DNA of 64,000 bases from Amycolatopsis sp. CA-230715. GTDB taxonomy: Bacteria; Actinomycetota; Actinomycetes; Mycobacteriales; Pseudonocardiaceae. A model generated the notes under the pieces. That model saw nothing but the letters and a program-made list of their open reading frames with translations, was not told the origin of the DNA and did not search any database. The stretch's first letter is position 1; each line of letters starts with the position of its first letter. The stretch spans positions 5,641,501 to 5,705,500 of the forward strand of contig NZ_CP059997.1 of the NCBI RefSeq assembly GCF_018736145.1. Direction: 5' to 3'. This document shows, piece by piece, positions 52,075 to 60,170 of the stretch. Position numbers and translations under genes: made by a program.

Positions 52075-52515
52075 TCAGCCCTCCTGGTCGGCGAACCGCG
52101 CCAGCAGGTCGTGCAGGTGGCGCTGTTCCTTGGCGTCAAAGACTTTCAACAGCTCTCGCATCGCCTCGCGGTAAAGCTCGTTCGCTTCGCGCAACCGCTC
52201 CTCGCCTTCTTCGGTGATCACGATTTCGTACGCGCGGCGGTCTTCCGCCGCGCGCTGCCGCCGCACCAGGTGCCAGCGCTCGAAGTCGTCGAGCATCCGC
52301 ACCAGGGTCGACTTGTCGATGCCGATCGCCGTGCCCAGTTCGCGCTGGCTGCGCACCGCCCCGCTCTGGATCGCCGACAGTGCTGCCGCGTGGTGCAGCG
52401 CGAGCCCGGTGGGTGCGGCCGCGTCGTTGGCCTTCCCCCTGGCGAGCTGGTGGGCGCGGTAGAGCAGCAGTCCGAGCGTTGCCGGATCGACCGGTTGAGC
52501 AGCCATGGCCGCCAT
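52075..52515 (-). CDS. MarR-family regulator
   Basis: 146 residues (start 52515, alternative 52506). Winged helix SQRELGTAIGIDKSTLVRML then HLVRRQRAAEDRRAYEIVIT with the Asp-Arg-Arg wing. Divergent from an FAD monooxygenase gene. GTCTCA-AC-TGAGAC lies in the gap. MarR repressors commonly sense phenolics or drugs. Ends 9 bp from the convergent DUF1877 gene. Confidence 0.88.
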   Translation of the reverse strand: MAAMAAQPVDPATLGLLLYRAHQLARGKANDAAAPTGLALHHAAALSAIQSGAVRSQRELGTAIGIDKSTLVRMLDDFERWHLVRRQRAAEDRRAYEIVITEEGEERLREANELYREAMRELLKVFDAKEQRHLHDLLARFADQEG

Positions 52516-52531
52516 GGTAGCATTCGAGAAA

Positions 52532-52545
52532 GTCTCAACTGAGAC
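52532..52545. promoter_or_regulatory. MarR operator candidate
   Basis: GTCTCA-AC-TGAGAC, perfect 6-bp arms in the MarR-monooxygenase intergenic gap. A second GATCTC half-site follows. Confidence 0.55.
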
Positions 52546-52564
52546 GATCTCATCCAGGGGGTAA

Positions 52565-53680
52565 ATGGTGCGAGTTCTGATCATCGGTGCGGGCCTGGCT
52601 GGCCCGTGCCTCGCTCACGGGCTGCTGAAAAACGGCCACGAGGTAACGCTTTTCGAGCGGGATGCCGCCGTCGATGCCCGCGCGCAGGGCTACCGGATCC
52701 ACATCAACGGCGACGGTGACGCCGCGTTGCGCGAATGGCTGCCCAGCGAGGCGTACGAGCAAGCCGTGGCCACGTCGTGCATCGCGGAGGGCGGGGTCAG
52801 CTTCGCCGGGCCGGATCTGCGGGAGTTCACCGAAATCGAGACGCCGCCCGGCGCCTCCGGTATCACGGTCGACAGGCTCACCCTGCGCCGGATCATGCTG
52901 CGGGGCCTGATGGGCTCGACGCGGTTCGGCGCCGGGTTCTCCCGCTACGAGCTGCTGGCGGACGGCACCGTGCGGGTGTTCCTCACCGACGGCTCCACCG
53001 CCGAGGGCGATCTGCTGGTCGCCACCGACGGCGCCAATTCCGGTGTGCGGCGCCAACTGGTGCCCGACTTCCCGGTCTCCGTCAAGGAAGACCAGTTGAT
53101 CTTCGGCCGCACGCCGCTCACCGCGCGCGCTCGTGAGCTGGCCCCGCCCGCCGCGCTCCGGGGATTCCTGGGTGTCCGGGGGCAGGACGGTCGCCGCCTC
53201 GCGCTGACCGCGCAGCGCTTCCGTCGCGATCCGGCCGAGTTCGGGCTGCCCGCGACCGAGGACTACGTCATGTGGGCGGTCACCGCCCCGGCCCAGTTCT
53301 ACGGTCCCGGGCTCTTCGAGCGCGATCCCGATGATCTGCTGGACCTGGCCGGGAAGACCCTCGCCGACTGGGATCCGTCGGTGAGCGCGCTGATCCGGCT
53401 CGGCGATCCGGCGTACGTCCTGCCCGCGAGTGTCCAGGTCTCCGAGCGTCCCGAGCCGTGGCCGACGGTGCCGGTCACACTGGTCGGCGACGCGGCGCAT
53501 CCGATGGCGCCGGCCGGGGTCAGCGCCGGGGTCGCGGTGCACGACGCGGGCCTGCTCGTCTCTCACCTGATTTCCGGTGAGCCGATGCTCGACTCCGTCC
53601 GCGCCTACGAAAAGGAAATGCTCGACCACGGCTTCGCCGCCGTCGCGACAGCCACCAAGAACTACTGGGGGGACTATTAG
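52565..53680 (+). CDS. FAD-dependent aromatic-type monooxygenase
   Basis: 371 residues, AGGGGG upstream. FAD motif VLIIGAGLAGPCLAHGLLKN, then LLVATDGANSGVRRQL (DG motif) and VTLVGDAAHPMAPAGVSAGV (GD motif), the three signatures of class A flavoprotein hydroxylases. Substrate unknown; tetracycline-type inactivators and polyketide hydroxylases are relatives. Next to a MarR gene and convergent with an MFS exporter by 3 bp, suggesting a drug-response locus. Confidence 0.9.
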   Translation: MVRVLIIGAGLAGPCLAHGLLKNGHEVTLFERDAAVDARAQGYRIHINGDGDAALREWLPSEAYEQAVATSCIAEGGVSFAGPDLREFTEIETPPGASGITVDRLTLRRIMLRGLMGSTRFGAGFSRYELLADGTVRVFLTDGSTAEGDLLVATDGANSGVRRQLVPDFPVSVKEDQLIFGRTPLTARARELAPPAALRGFLGVRGQDGRRLALTAQRFRRDPAEFGLPATEDYVMWAVTAPAQFYGPGLFERDPDDLLDLAGKTLADWDPSVSALIRLGDPAYVLPASVQVSERPEPWPTVPVTLVGDAAHPMAPAGVSAGVAVHDAGLLVSHLISGEPMLDSVRAYEKEMLDHGFAAVATATKNYWGDY

Positions 53681-53683
53681 CGA

Positions 53684-55081
53684 CTACCGGCTCAACGCGG
53701 CCTCCGGTACGGCGGTTCGTTTCTGCCGCACCAAAAAACACGTCAGGGCGCCGATCGTGAGCACGGCGATGGGGAGCACGAGCGTCGGCCCCACCGCGTC
53801 GACGAGCGGTGCGTCGGCGAGTTTCGTCTGCAGCACCGCGCCGACAGCGGCGCTGCCGAGAACCGTCCCGATCTGCCGGATCGTGTTCAGCACGCCCGAA
53901 GCGGCACCGGCCATCCTCGGGTCCACGCCGTACATCGCGACCGTGATCATCGGGCCGAACAGGCAGCCGATCCCGAACCCGGACACCAGCAGCGCGGGCT
54001 GGAACTCCCACCACACCCGGCCGGGGTCGACGATCAGCGCGAGCCACGCCAGCCCGGCCGCGAACAGCACCAGCCCGGTCATCAGCACGTACTTGCCGCC
54101 GAGGCGATCCGCGATCCGGCCCGCCATCGGTGAAAGCACCGCGGAGACCACCATCGCGGGCGCCATCACCAACCCCGATTCGATGGCGCTGTAACCCAGT
54201 ACCGATTGGAGGTAGAGCATCACCGGCAGGAACAGGCCGATCATGCCGACCTGGACGGTCGCCGCCACGAAGCTCATCACCGCGTAGTTCCGATCGCGGA
54301 AGAGTGCAAACGGCAGCAGCGGTTCGCTGCCCTGCCGGGAACGCTGGTGGAGTCCGAACGCGACGAACAGCACCGCCGCCGCGCCGAGCAGCGCCCAGAT
54401 CATCGCGTTCCACTCGTACCGTTCACCTTCGGTGAGCGCGAAAGCCAAGCAGCACAACGCAACGGTGGCGATCCCGGCGCCGGCGAGGTCCAGCTTGCGG
54501 CGCGCACCGTGGCGGACGTCCGGCACGAGCGCGACGGCCATCGCGAGCACGAGCACGCCGATCGGCACGTTGACCAGGAAGATCCACCGCCAGCCGACAC
54601 TGCTGACCAGCAACCCGCCGACCGTCGGCCCGGCGATCGTGGCCACGCCCGCGACCGCGCCCCACACGCCGAGCGCCGTACCGCGCCGTTCCGGCGGGAA
54701 CGTGCCGATGATGATCGTCATCGTCTGCGGCATCAGCGCCGCCGCACCGAGGCCCTGCAGCACCCGCGCGCCGATGAGCTGGGCCGGGTCCTGCGCGAGC
54801 GCGCACAGCACGGACGCCAGCGTGAACAGCGCGACACCGCCGATGAACATCGTGCGCGGCCCCCGTGTGTCACCCAGCCTGCCCGAGGTGATCAACAGCG
54901 CGGCGAGCGCGAGGACGTAGATGTTGATCACCCACAGCATCTCGTCGAGCGAGGCGTGCAGGCTGTCGATCATGTTGGGGATGGCGACGTTGACGGCCGT
55001 CAGATCCAGCAGGGTCATGAAAAACCCCAGGCTGAGGGTCAGGAGCACCACCCAGGGATTACCGCGCCACTTGCCCATCAC
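53684..55081 (-). CDS. MFS drug transporter, DHA2 (14-TM) type
   Basis: 465 residues. About 14 hydrophobic segments. Motif A-like LITSGRLGDTRGPRTMF, motif C region VLQGLGAAALMPQTMTIIIG. N-terminal LDLTAVNVAIPNMIDSLHAS typical of EmrB/QacA proteins. Proton-driven export of drugs. Transcribed away from a promoter region containing TAGAATGCTAGCATTCTA (55102-55119), a perfect 9-bp palindrome. Confidence 0.92.
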   Translation of the reverse strand: MMGKWRGNPWVVLLTLSLGFFMTLLDLTAVNVAIPNMIDSLHASLDEMLWVINIYVLALAALLITSGRLGDTRGPRTMFIGGVALFTLASVLCALAQDPAQLIGARVLQGLGAAALMPQTMTIIIGTFPPERRGTALGVWGAVAGVATIAGPTVGGLLVSSVGWRWIFLVNVPIGVLVLAMAVALVPDVRHGARRKLDLAGAGIATVALCCLAFALTEGERYEWNAMIWALLGAAAVLFVAFGLHQRSRQGSEPLLPFALFRDRNYAVMSFVAATVQVGMIGLFLPVMLYLQSVLGYSAIESGLVMAPAMVVSAVLSPMAGRIADRLGGKYVLMTGLVLFAAGLAWLALIVDPGRVWWEFQPALLVSGFGIGCLFGPMITVAMYGVDPRMAGAASGVLNTIRQIGTVLGSAAVGAVLQTKLADAPLVDAVGPTLVLPIAVLTIGALTCFLVRQKRTAVPEAALSR

Positions 55082-55101
55082 GTCCTCCGTCTTGCTCGCT
55101 T

Positions 55102-55119
55102 AGTAGAATGCTAGCATTC
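55102..55119. promoter_or_regulatory. Perfect 18-bp palindrome upstream of MFS gene
   Basis: TAGAATGCTAGCATTCTA reads the same on both strands. It lies about 20 bp upstream of the MFS start. Likely operator; a related half, GTAGCATTCGA, occurs at about 52518 in the MarR-monooxygenase gap, so the same MarR may bind both. Confidence 0.6.
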
Positions 55120-55155
55120 TATTCAGGCGAGACGGCAAGATCGGCGCGGGAGCGG

Positions 55156-55851
55156 CTAGCCCTGGTCCTCGATCACCCGGCGGGCCAGTGCGGCGGACGA
55201 GGCGGGGTTCTGTCCGGTGTAGAGGGTGCGGTCCACCACGACGTGGCGGCGCAGGGGAAGACCGGCCGAGTAGCGTGCCCCGTTCTCCTTGAGGCGGTCT
55301 TCGAGCAGCCACTTGGCTTTCCAGGCGAACCGGTTGAGGCGTTCCTCCCGATTGGACAGTCCGGTCATCCGGTATCCCTCGAACGGCCAGCTTCCATCGG
55401 GGTTCTTCGCGGCGAGCGCGGCCGCGGGGGCGTGGCACAGCAGTGCCAGCGGTTTGCCCGAAGCGAACCGCTTCGTGAGCAGGGCGCCCGAGGTTTCGTC
55501 GACGGCGAGGTCTTCCATCGGGCCGTGGCCACCGGAGTAGAAGACCACGTCGAAGTCGGCTTCGTCCACATCGGACAGATTGGCCGGGGTAGCGAGCACC
55601 GGTGCCAGTTCCTCCAGTCCGGCACGGATCTTCCTGGTCTTGCCGGGCAGTCCGCCGGAGAGGCCGAGGCTGAGCTGGTCGACGGTCGGGGGCTTGCCGC
55701 CGGGCGTGGCCAGCGTGACGTCCCACCCGGCGCCGGTGAACAGGTTGTGGGGAACGACGAACTCTTCGGCCCAGAAGCCGGAGGGGTGCTCGGTGCCGTC
55801 GTTGAGCGTCCAGTGGTCCGCCGCGGACAGGACTATCAGGACTGAAGTCAT
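55156..55851 (-). CDS. DJ-1/PfpI family protein (class I GATase-like)
   Basis: 231 residues. VVFYSGGHGPMEDLAVD contains the nucleophile-elbow acid side, and PLALLCHAPAAALA carries the reactive Cys in CHAP. Hsp31-like chaperone/glyoxalase III members share EHPSGFWAEE near residue 20, also present here (Glu of the triad). Start ATG overlaps the preceding stop as TGATG. Protective role against glyoxals is expected from the family, not shown. Confidence 0.88.
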   Translation of the reverse strand: MTSVLIVLSAADHWTLNDGTEHPSGFWAEEFVVPHNLFTGAGWDVTLATPGGKPPTVDQLSLGLSGGLPGKTRKIRAGLEELAPVLATPANLSDVDEADFDVVFYSGGHGPMEDLAVDETSGALLTKRFASGKPLALLCHAPAAALAAKNPDGSWPFEGYRMTGLSNREERLNRFAWKAKWLLEDRLKENGARYSAGLPLRRHVVVDRTLYTGQNPASSAALARRVIEDQG

Positions 55852-56795
55852 CACCGTTCCCTTCGCGTTCCCCGGTCCCGGATCGAGACCGGAACTGGCA
55901 TGTGCAGTGCGAGCTGGCCTTCGGTCGTGACGTCGAGCCGCACAGTCCTGATCGGCCTGAGCGACCTCAGGTCGTCGGCCATGCGCCCCTGGCCGATCTG
56001 CAGGTCGACGTCGCGCGGGAACGTCGCGCTTCCGGCCGACAGCACGTTGGTCTGGCTCAGCGTCGAATGCCATGCGCCGCCGATCGAGGTGAACGAGGTC
56101 AGCGTGGAGACATGTTCTCCGCTGGGGCGGGAGGTCTGCGGGGGTGTCGCGACCGACAGTGCGAGATCGGTGCCACCGTCGTCGTTGGCGACGCGCGCGC
56201 TCGTCCGACCGGAATCGATGTCGACGTCGATTTCGGTGACCCACTTGGGAAATCCGTAGCCGTCGTGGCCGCGGACCTGCGCGATTTCGGTACTGACCGG
56301 CAGGGACAGCACGTAGGAGTCGAGGTGGTCGTTCTTCAGTGCCGCCACGAGGTCGACGAACCCGGGCCCGCTGTGGCGCGCGGGCCGGACGGCGACGCCG
56401 ACGGCGGCCTCGGTGTAGAAGTCGATGTCGCACACGTCGTACCGGAAGAAGATCACCGAGACCAGTCCGAGCCCCGGCGCCACTTCCAGTGGCGCCAGCT
56501 CCTCGGGCAGCCGTGCGCGGATCGCGCGGGAGCGGGCGAGCGTCGTGAGCCGCGCGGACGACATGCGGTAGTAGAAGTTCGGCGTGCGCGTCGGGCCGAT
56601 CGGCGAACCGACCTCGGTCTTGGGCAGCCGCCGGAAGAAGTCCACGCCGCTGACCCGGGGATCGCGGGCGACCTCGTCGAGATCGGTGTCCATCCGGAAC
56701 CGGTCGTACAGGCCGCCTTCCGGGACGGTGACCAGGCGGCCGCCGAGGTCCACCTCGACCGTGCCGGGCCGGGTGCCCTCACGGGACGGTGACAT
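55851..56795 (-). CDS. Acetoacetate decarboxylase family protein
   Basis: 314 residues from ATG 56795, with AAGGAG upstream. Core TEIAQVRGHDGYGFPKWVTE follows the ADC family, where GxGFPK is typical; the usual Schiff-base Lys environment is partly retained (GFPKW). Whether it decarboxylates acetoacetate is uncertain; many family members are cyclases or hydratases. Translationally coupled with the DJ-1 gene. An 11-bp inverted repeat upstream shares a motif with the promoter of the ene-reductase. Confidence 0.8.
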   Translation of the reverse strand: MSPSREGTRPGTVEVDLGGRLVTVPEGGLYDRFRMDTDLDEVARDPRVSGVDFFRRLPKTEVGSPIGPTRTPNFYYRMSSARLTTLARSRAIRARLPEELAPLEVAPGLGLVSVIFFRYDVCDIDFYTEAAVGVAVRPARHSGPGFVDLVAALKNDHLDSYVLSLPVSTEIAQVRGHDGYGFPKWVTEIDVDIDSGRTSARVANDDGGTDLALSVATPPQTSRPSGEHVSTLTSFTSIGGAWHSTLSQTNVLSAGSATFPRDVDLQIGQGRMADDLRSLRPIRTVRLDVTTEGQLALHMPVPVSIRDRGTRRER

Positions 56796-56821
56796 CGCAC
56801 GGCTCCTTCGCTCAATGTGTG

Positions 56822-56860
56822 CAGTGCTCACACCAAGCTAGCCCCGCTATGTGAGCACTG
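56822..56860. promoter_or_regulatory. TetR-type operator upstream of ADC-like gene
   Basis: CAGTGCTCACA (56822-56832) and TGTGAGCACTG (56850-56860), perfect 11-bp arms with a 17-bp spacer. It lies 26 bp upstream of the ADC-like start and next to the 3' end of the TetR gene. Confidence 0.7.
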
Positions 56861-56871
56861 TCAACACCGGC

Positions 56872-57468
56872 TCATTTCCGGCGGCGGCTCGACGTGCTCC
56901 CGGCCGCGAAGATGGCTTCGAACGAGGAGTGCACGCGGTTCGCCACGTCGTCCGGCGAGGTGGCCGGGAACTTCCCGTCTAGGTGAAGGAAGGCCAGGCC
57001 GTGTACGAGCGCCCAGCCCGCGGTGGCGAGAGGGGACGCGTCGACCTCAGGGAACATGCCGGTCACCGCGACGGCGAGAAGTTCGTGCACCTCGGCGGCG
57101 GCCCGCACGCGGTCCGCGTTCTCCGTGTCGCACTCGCCGCCGAACATCAGCCGGAACAGTGCGGGGCGCCGGAGGGCGAAGTTGACGTAGGCGACACCGA
57201 AATCGGCCAGGTCCGACACCGATTCCGGCATGGTCCGGTCCGTCGTCAGGTCGGCCTTGAGGGCGCGGAGCCCTTCGGCGGCCAGGGCTGATTCGAGCGC
57301 CTCGCGGTCGGCGAAGTGGCGGTACGGAGCCGTGGGAGACACGCCCGCGCGCCGGGCGACCGCGCGCAGCGAGAACGGCTCGCCCTGTTCGAGCATCCGC
57401 ATCGCGGCGGAAAGCAGGCTCGCCCGCAGATTGCCGTGGTGGTAACCGGACTTCGCCGATGTTGACAT
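56872..57468 (-). CDS. TetR-family regulator (WHG-domain type)
   Basis: 198 residues. N-terminal GYHHGNLRASLLSAAMRMLE and HTH SLRAVARRAGVSPTAPYRHF, the pattern of TetR proteins with a C-terminal WHG-like domain. Divergent from the ene-reductase gene and tandem with the ADC-like/DJ-1 operon. TGTGAGCA occurs in both promoters, so it likely controls both. Confidence 0.87.
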   Translation of the reverse strand: MSTSAKSGYHHGNLRASLLSAAMRMLEQGEPFSLRAVARRAGVSPTAPYRHFADREALESALAAEGLRALKADLTTDRTMPESVSDLADFGVAYVNFALRRPALFRLMFGGECDTENADRVRAAAEVHELLAVAVTGMFPEVDASPLATAGWALVHGLAFLHLDGKFPATSPDDVANRVHSSFEAIFAAGSTSSRRRK

Positions 57469-57515
57469 CGCTTACATTGCCTCCTATCGTGATGTGAGCA
57501 TCGTAAACATACCGC
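57465..57515. promoter_or_regulatory. TetR/ene-reductase promoter with TGTGAGCA site
   Basis: Contains TGTGAGCA at 57493-57500, the same 8-mer as the arm at 56850-56857. ATGTTGACATCGCTTACAT and, inverted, ATGTTTACGATGCTCACAT flank the centre and agree at about 13 of 19 positions. Confidence 0.6.
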
Positions 57516-57533
57516 ATCGACCGGAGGGATCCG

Positions 57534-58784
57534 ATGTCCTCGCCGCTTTTCGCCCCGCTCACCCTGCCGAACGGGTCGGTCATCGAGAACCGGCTGGTCA
57601 AAGCGGCCATGGAGGAGAACATGGCGGGCGACGGGCAACTGCCCGGCGACCGGCTCCACCGCCTGTACCGCCGCTGGAGCGGCGGCGGCGCCGGGCTCGT
57701 CATCACCGGCAATGTCATGGTCCACGCCGAAGCGCTCACCGGCCCCGCGGGAGTCGTGCTCGACGAGCATTCGCCGCTGGAACCGTTCCGAGCATGGGCG
57801 CTGGCCGCGAAGAGCGGCGGCGCGCGGGTGTGGATGCAGCTCAACCACCCCGGCAGGCAGGTGCTGGCCGCCATGCCCGGGGTGGCGTGGGGTCCGTCGG
57901 CGGTCAAGGTGGACGTCGGCAAGCAGAGCAAACGGCTCGCGCGGCCCGTCGAAATGACCGCCGGGCAGATCGCGGCGACGGTGGCGCGGTTCGCCGAAAG
58001 CGCGCGGCGAGCGGAGCAGGCGGGGTTCGACGGCGTCGAAATCCACGCCGCCCACGGATATCTGCTCTCGCAGTTCCTGTCGCCGTTGGTGAACAAGCGC
58101 ACCGACGAATGGGGCGGATCGCTCGAAAACCGCGCGCGCATCCTGCTCGACGTCGTGCGTGCGACCCGCGCGGCCGTCGCCCCTTCGTTCGCGGTCGCGG
58201 TGAAACTGAACTCCGCCGATTTCCAGCGCGGCGGGTTCGACGCCGCCGACGCGGGCAAGGTCATCGAGATGCTGGCCGGGCTCGGGGTCGATTTGGTCGA
58301 ACTGTCCGGCGGCAGCTACGAAAGCCCGGCGATGTCGGGCCGTTCCGCAGACGACCGGACGCTGGCTCGCGAGGCGTACTTCCTCACCCTCGCCGAAGAA
58401 CTCGTGCGGACGAGCCCGCTGCCGCTGATGCTGACCGGCGGAATCGTCCGCCGTCCCGTCGCCGAAGAGGTCCTCGCCAGCGGTGTCGCCCTCGTCGGCA
58501 TGGGCAGCGCGCTGGCCGTGGATCCCGATCTGCCTGGCAAGTGGCGGCACGACGGCGAAGCCGCGGTCGAGCTCGACCCGGTGCGGATCAAGGACAAGGC
58601 ACTGGCTTCGGTCGCGGGCATGGCGCGGGTGCGCCGCCAGCTGCGGCGGCTCGGCAAGGGAAAGGCGACCCGACCGGGTGCCGACCCGAAACTCGCCCTC
58701 CTCAAGGAAACCGTGCTGCAGCGCCGTGCCCTTCGCCGCTACCGCTCCTGGTTGGAGAACCGTGTAGTCACGTCGGCGGCGTGA
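57534..58784 (+). CDS. Old yellow enzyme-like NADH:flavin oxidoreductase
   Basis: 416 residues. PLTLPNGSVIENRLVKAAME, QLNHPGRQ, the FMN/substrate motif FDGVEIHAAHGYLLSQFLSP with NKRTDEWGGSLENRAR, and LTGGIVRRPVAEEVL. OYE-type barrel reductases reduce activated alkenes using FMN. A basic C-terminal extension (RRQLRRLGKGKATRPG) is present. Divergent from TetR. Convergent overlap of 17 bp with the methyltransferase. Confidence 0.92.
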   Translation: MSSPLFAPLTLPNGSVIENRLVKAAMEENMAGDGQLPGDRLHRLYRRWSGGGAGLVITGNVMVHAEALTGPAGVVLDEHSPLEPFRAWALAAKSGGARVWMQLNHPGRQVLAAMPGVAWGPSAVKVDVGKQSKRLARPVEMTAGQIAATVARFAESARRAEQAGFDGVEIHAAHGYLLSQFLSPLVNKRTDEWGGSLENRARILLDVVRATRAAVAPSFAVAVKLNSADFQRGGFDAADAGKVIEMLAGLGVDLVELSGGSYESPAMSGRSADDRTLAREAYFLTLAEELVRTSPLPLMLTGGIVRRPVAEEVLASGVALVGMGSALAVDPDLPGKWRHDGEAAVELDPVRIKDKALASVAGMARVRRQLRRLGKGKATRPGADPKLALLKETVLQRRALRRYRSWLENRVVTSAA

Positions 58785-59535
58785 TTTCCTTGTGTAGCAA
58801 GAGGTGTCGGGCTCGTGGGTGGTGTGTCCATTCGCCGGGTGGTGCGTCGCGCAGGAACTCGGTCCGCAGGTCCGCGATGAACGCGTCACCGCGTGCGGCG
58901 GCGAGCGCGCGCAGTGGGCCGGATCGGGTGTAGGCGTCGAAGAACGTGGCCGCGTCTTCGTGGGACATCGGGTGTTCGAGGAACTCGTCGTGGTCGGCCT
59001 GCGCGCGGACCGCGTCTTCCCAGGTGCGATCGGAGGCGCCGACGCGGGCGCGGACTAGCGCGGCCATGCGGGCGAACGGGCCGTCCCGCTCGACCTGTCC
59101 CGGCCAGTACACCACCGAAAGCCGCCCGCCGTGCCGCAGCGCGCCCGTCCAGGACCGCAGCGCCGCGGCGGGATCGGGGAGCTGTTGGAGCCCGAACACC
59201 GACACCACCGCGGCGCAGCTTTCCGTCCACTGTGGAGCAAGGGTGGCGGCATCGCCTTCGACGACGGTCACGTTCGCCCGGCCCGCCGCGCGTTCCGCGG
59301 CCAGCCGGACCATGCCAGCCGAGAGGTCGATGCCCACCAGCTCGCGGCCGGGGAACCGTGCCGAAAGTCCTGCCAGTTCCGGAAAAGTTCCGCAGCAGGG
59401 CACCAGGATCGGGCCGTCGGGGAGATCGCGCAGCGCGTTCACGGCATCGCTCACCCACGGCGCGAACCGGGGGACGAAGTAGGCTTCGTAACCTTCGGCG
59501 GCGTCCGTCCACGCTCGGGCGAGGCGGTCGTTCAC
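58768..59535 (-). CDS. SAM-dependent class I methyltransferase
   Basis: 255 residues from GTG 59535. Motif I is ILVPCCGTFPELAGLSARFP, where the usual glycine-rich loop is CCGTF. Motif II is GIDLSAGMVRLAAERA and the later motif is VVSVFGLQQLPDPAAALRSW. Substrate unknown. Overlaps the mycothiol-type gene upstream by 4 bp, so they form an operon. Confidence 0.82.
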   Translation of the reverse strand: MNDRLARAWTDAAEGYEAYFVPRFAPWVSDAVNALRDLPDGPILVPCCGTFPELAGLSARFPGRELVGIDLSAGMVRLAAERAAGRANVTVVEGDAATLAPQWTESCAAVVSVFGLQQLPDPAAALRSWTGALRHGGRLSVVYWPGQVERDGPFARMAALVRARVGASDRTWEDAVRAQADHDEFLEHPMSHEDAATFFDAYTRSGPLRALAAARGDAFIADLRTEFLRDAPPGEWTHHPRARHLLLHKEITPPT

Positions 59536-60167
59536 AGCGCGGCGGCCACGCGTTCGGCGCCGGAACCCGAGAGTCCGGCCAGTCCTGCGGTCCGGCCGGT
59601 GGCGACCAGCAGTAGATCGCTCGCGGTACCGCGGATCTCCTCCTCGCCGGTGCCGGAGGTCCAGTCCACGTCCGTGGCGACCAGCTTGATCCCGCGGAAA
59701 CGCTTGCGCGCGCCGTAGAACGGGCTCTTCGCGACGTGCGCGAGCGCCGCGGCGGTCTGCGGTAGCGGCATGGTCCTGGCGCGGCCGAGCGGGCGGGCGA
59801 TGTCCTGGCCGTGCACGAGCATGTCCACCAGCGGGTCGATCACCGCGGCGCCGGGCGCCCGGCGCGCCGATCCCGCGGTTTCGCGGATCTGCGCGATCAG
59901 CTCCTCCCGCGAGAACTTCGCGGCGCGTTCGATCGCGACGGTGGCGTTCATACGGTCCCAGTTGCCGCGCGCCTTGATGACGTCGCGGACCGTCCCGAAC
60001 AGAGTGTCGCGTGTGGACGTCGTGATGTGCGCGGCGACCTGCCCGATCGTCCACTCCGGACAGAGCGAGCGGGTTTCCCATTCGGTGTCGCTGAGGTCTT
60101 CGAGGAGATCGGCGATGCTGAGGCGTTCGGCTTCGAGCCAGCTGAGGATGGTGGCCTTGTCGGTCAT
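59532..60167 (-). CDS. Maleylpyruvate isomerase/mycothiol-dependent DinB-fold protein
   Basis: 211 residues. N-terminal WLEAERLSIADLLEDLSDTE and WETRSLCPEWTIGQVAAHI with the conserved His of the DinB/TIGR03083 fold, then DPLVDMLVHGQDIARPLGR as the second His region. Family members are mycothiol-dependent enzymes; reaction unknown. Starts 3 nt after the ECF sigma factor gene stop, within the same operon as the sigma factor and methyltransferase. Confidence 0.82.
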   Translation of the reverse strand: MTDKATILSWLEAERLSIADLLEDLSDTEWETRSLCPEWTIGQVAAHITTSTRDTLFGTVRDVIKARGNWDRMNATVAIERAAKFSREELIAQIRETAGSARRAPGAAVIDPLVDMLVHGQDIARPLGRARTMPLPQTAAALAHVAKSPFYGARKRFRGIKLVATDVDWTSGTGEEEIRGTASDLLLVATGRTAGLAGLSGSGAERVAAAL

Positions 60168-60170
60168 GGT

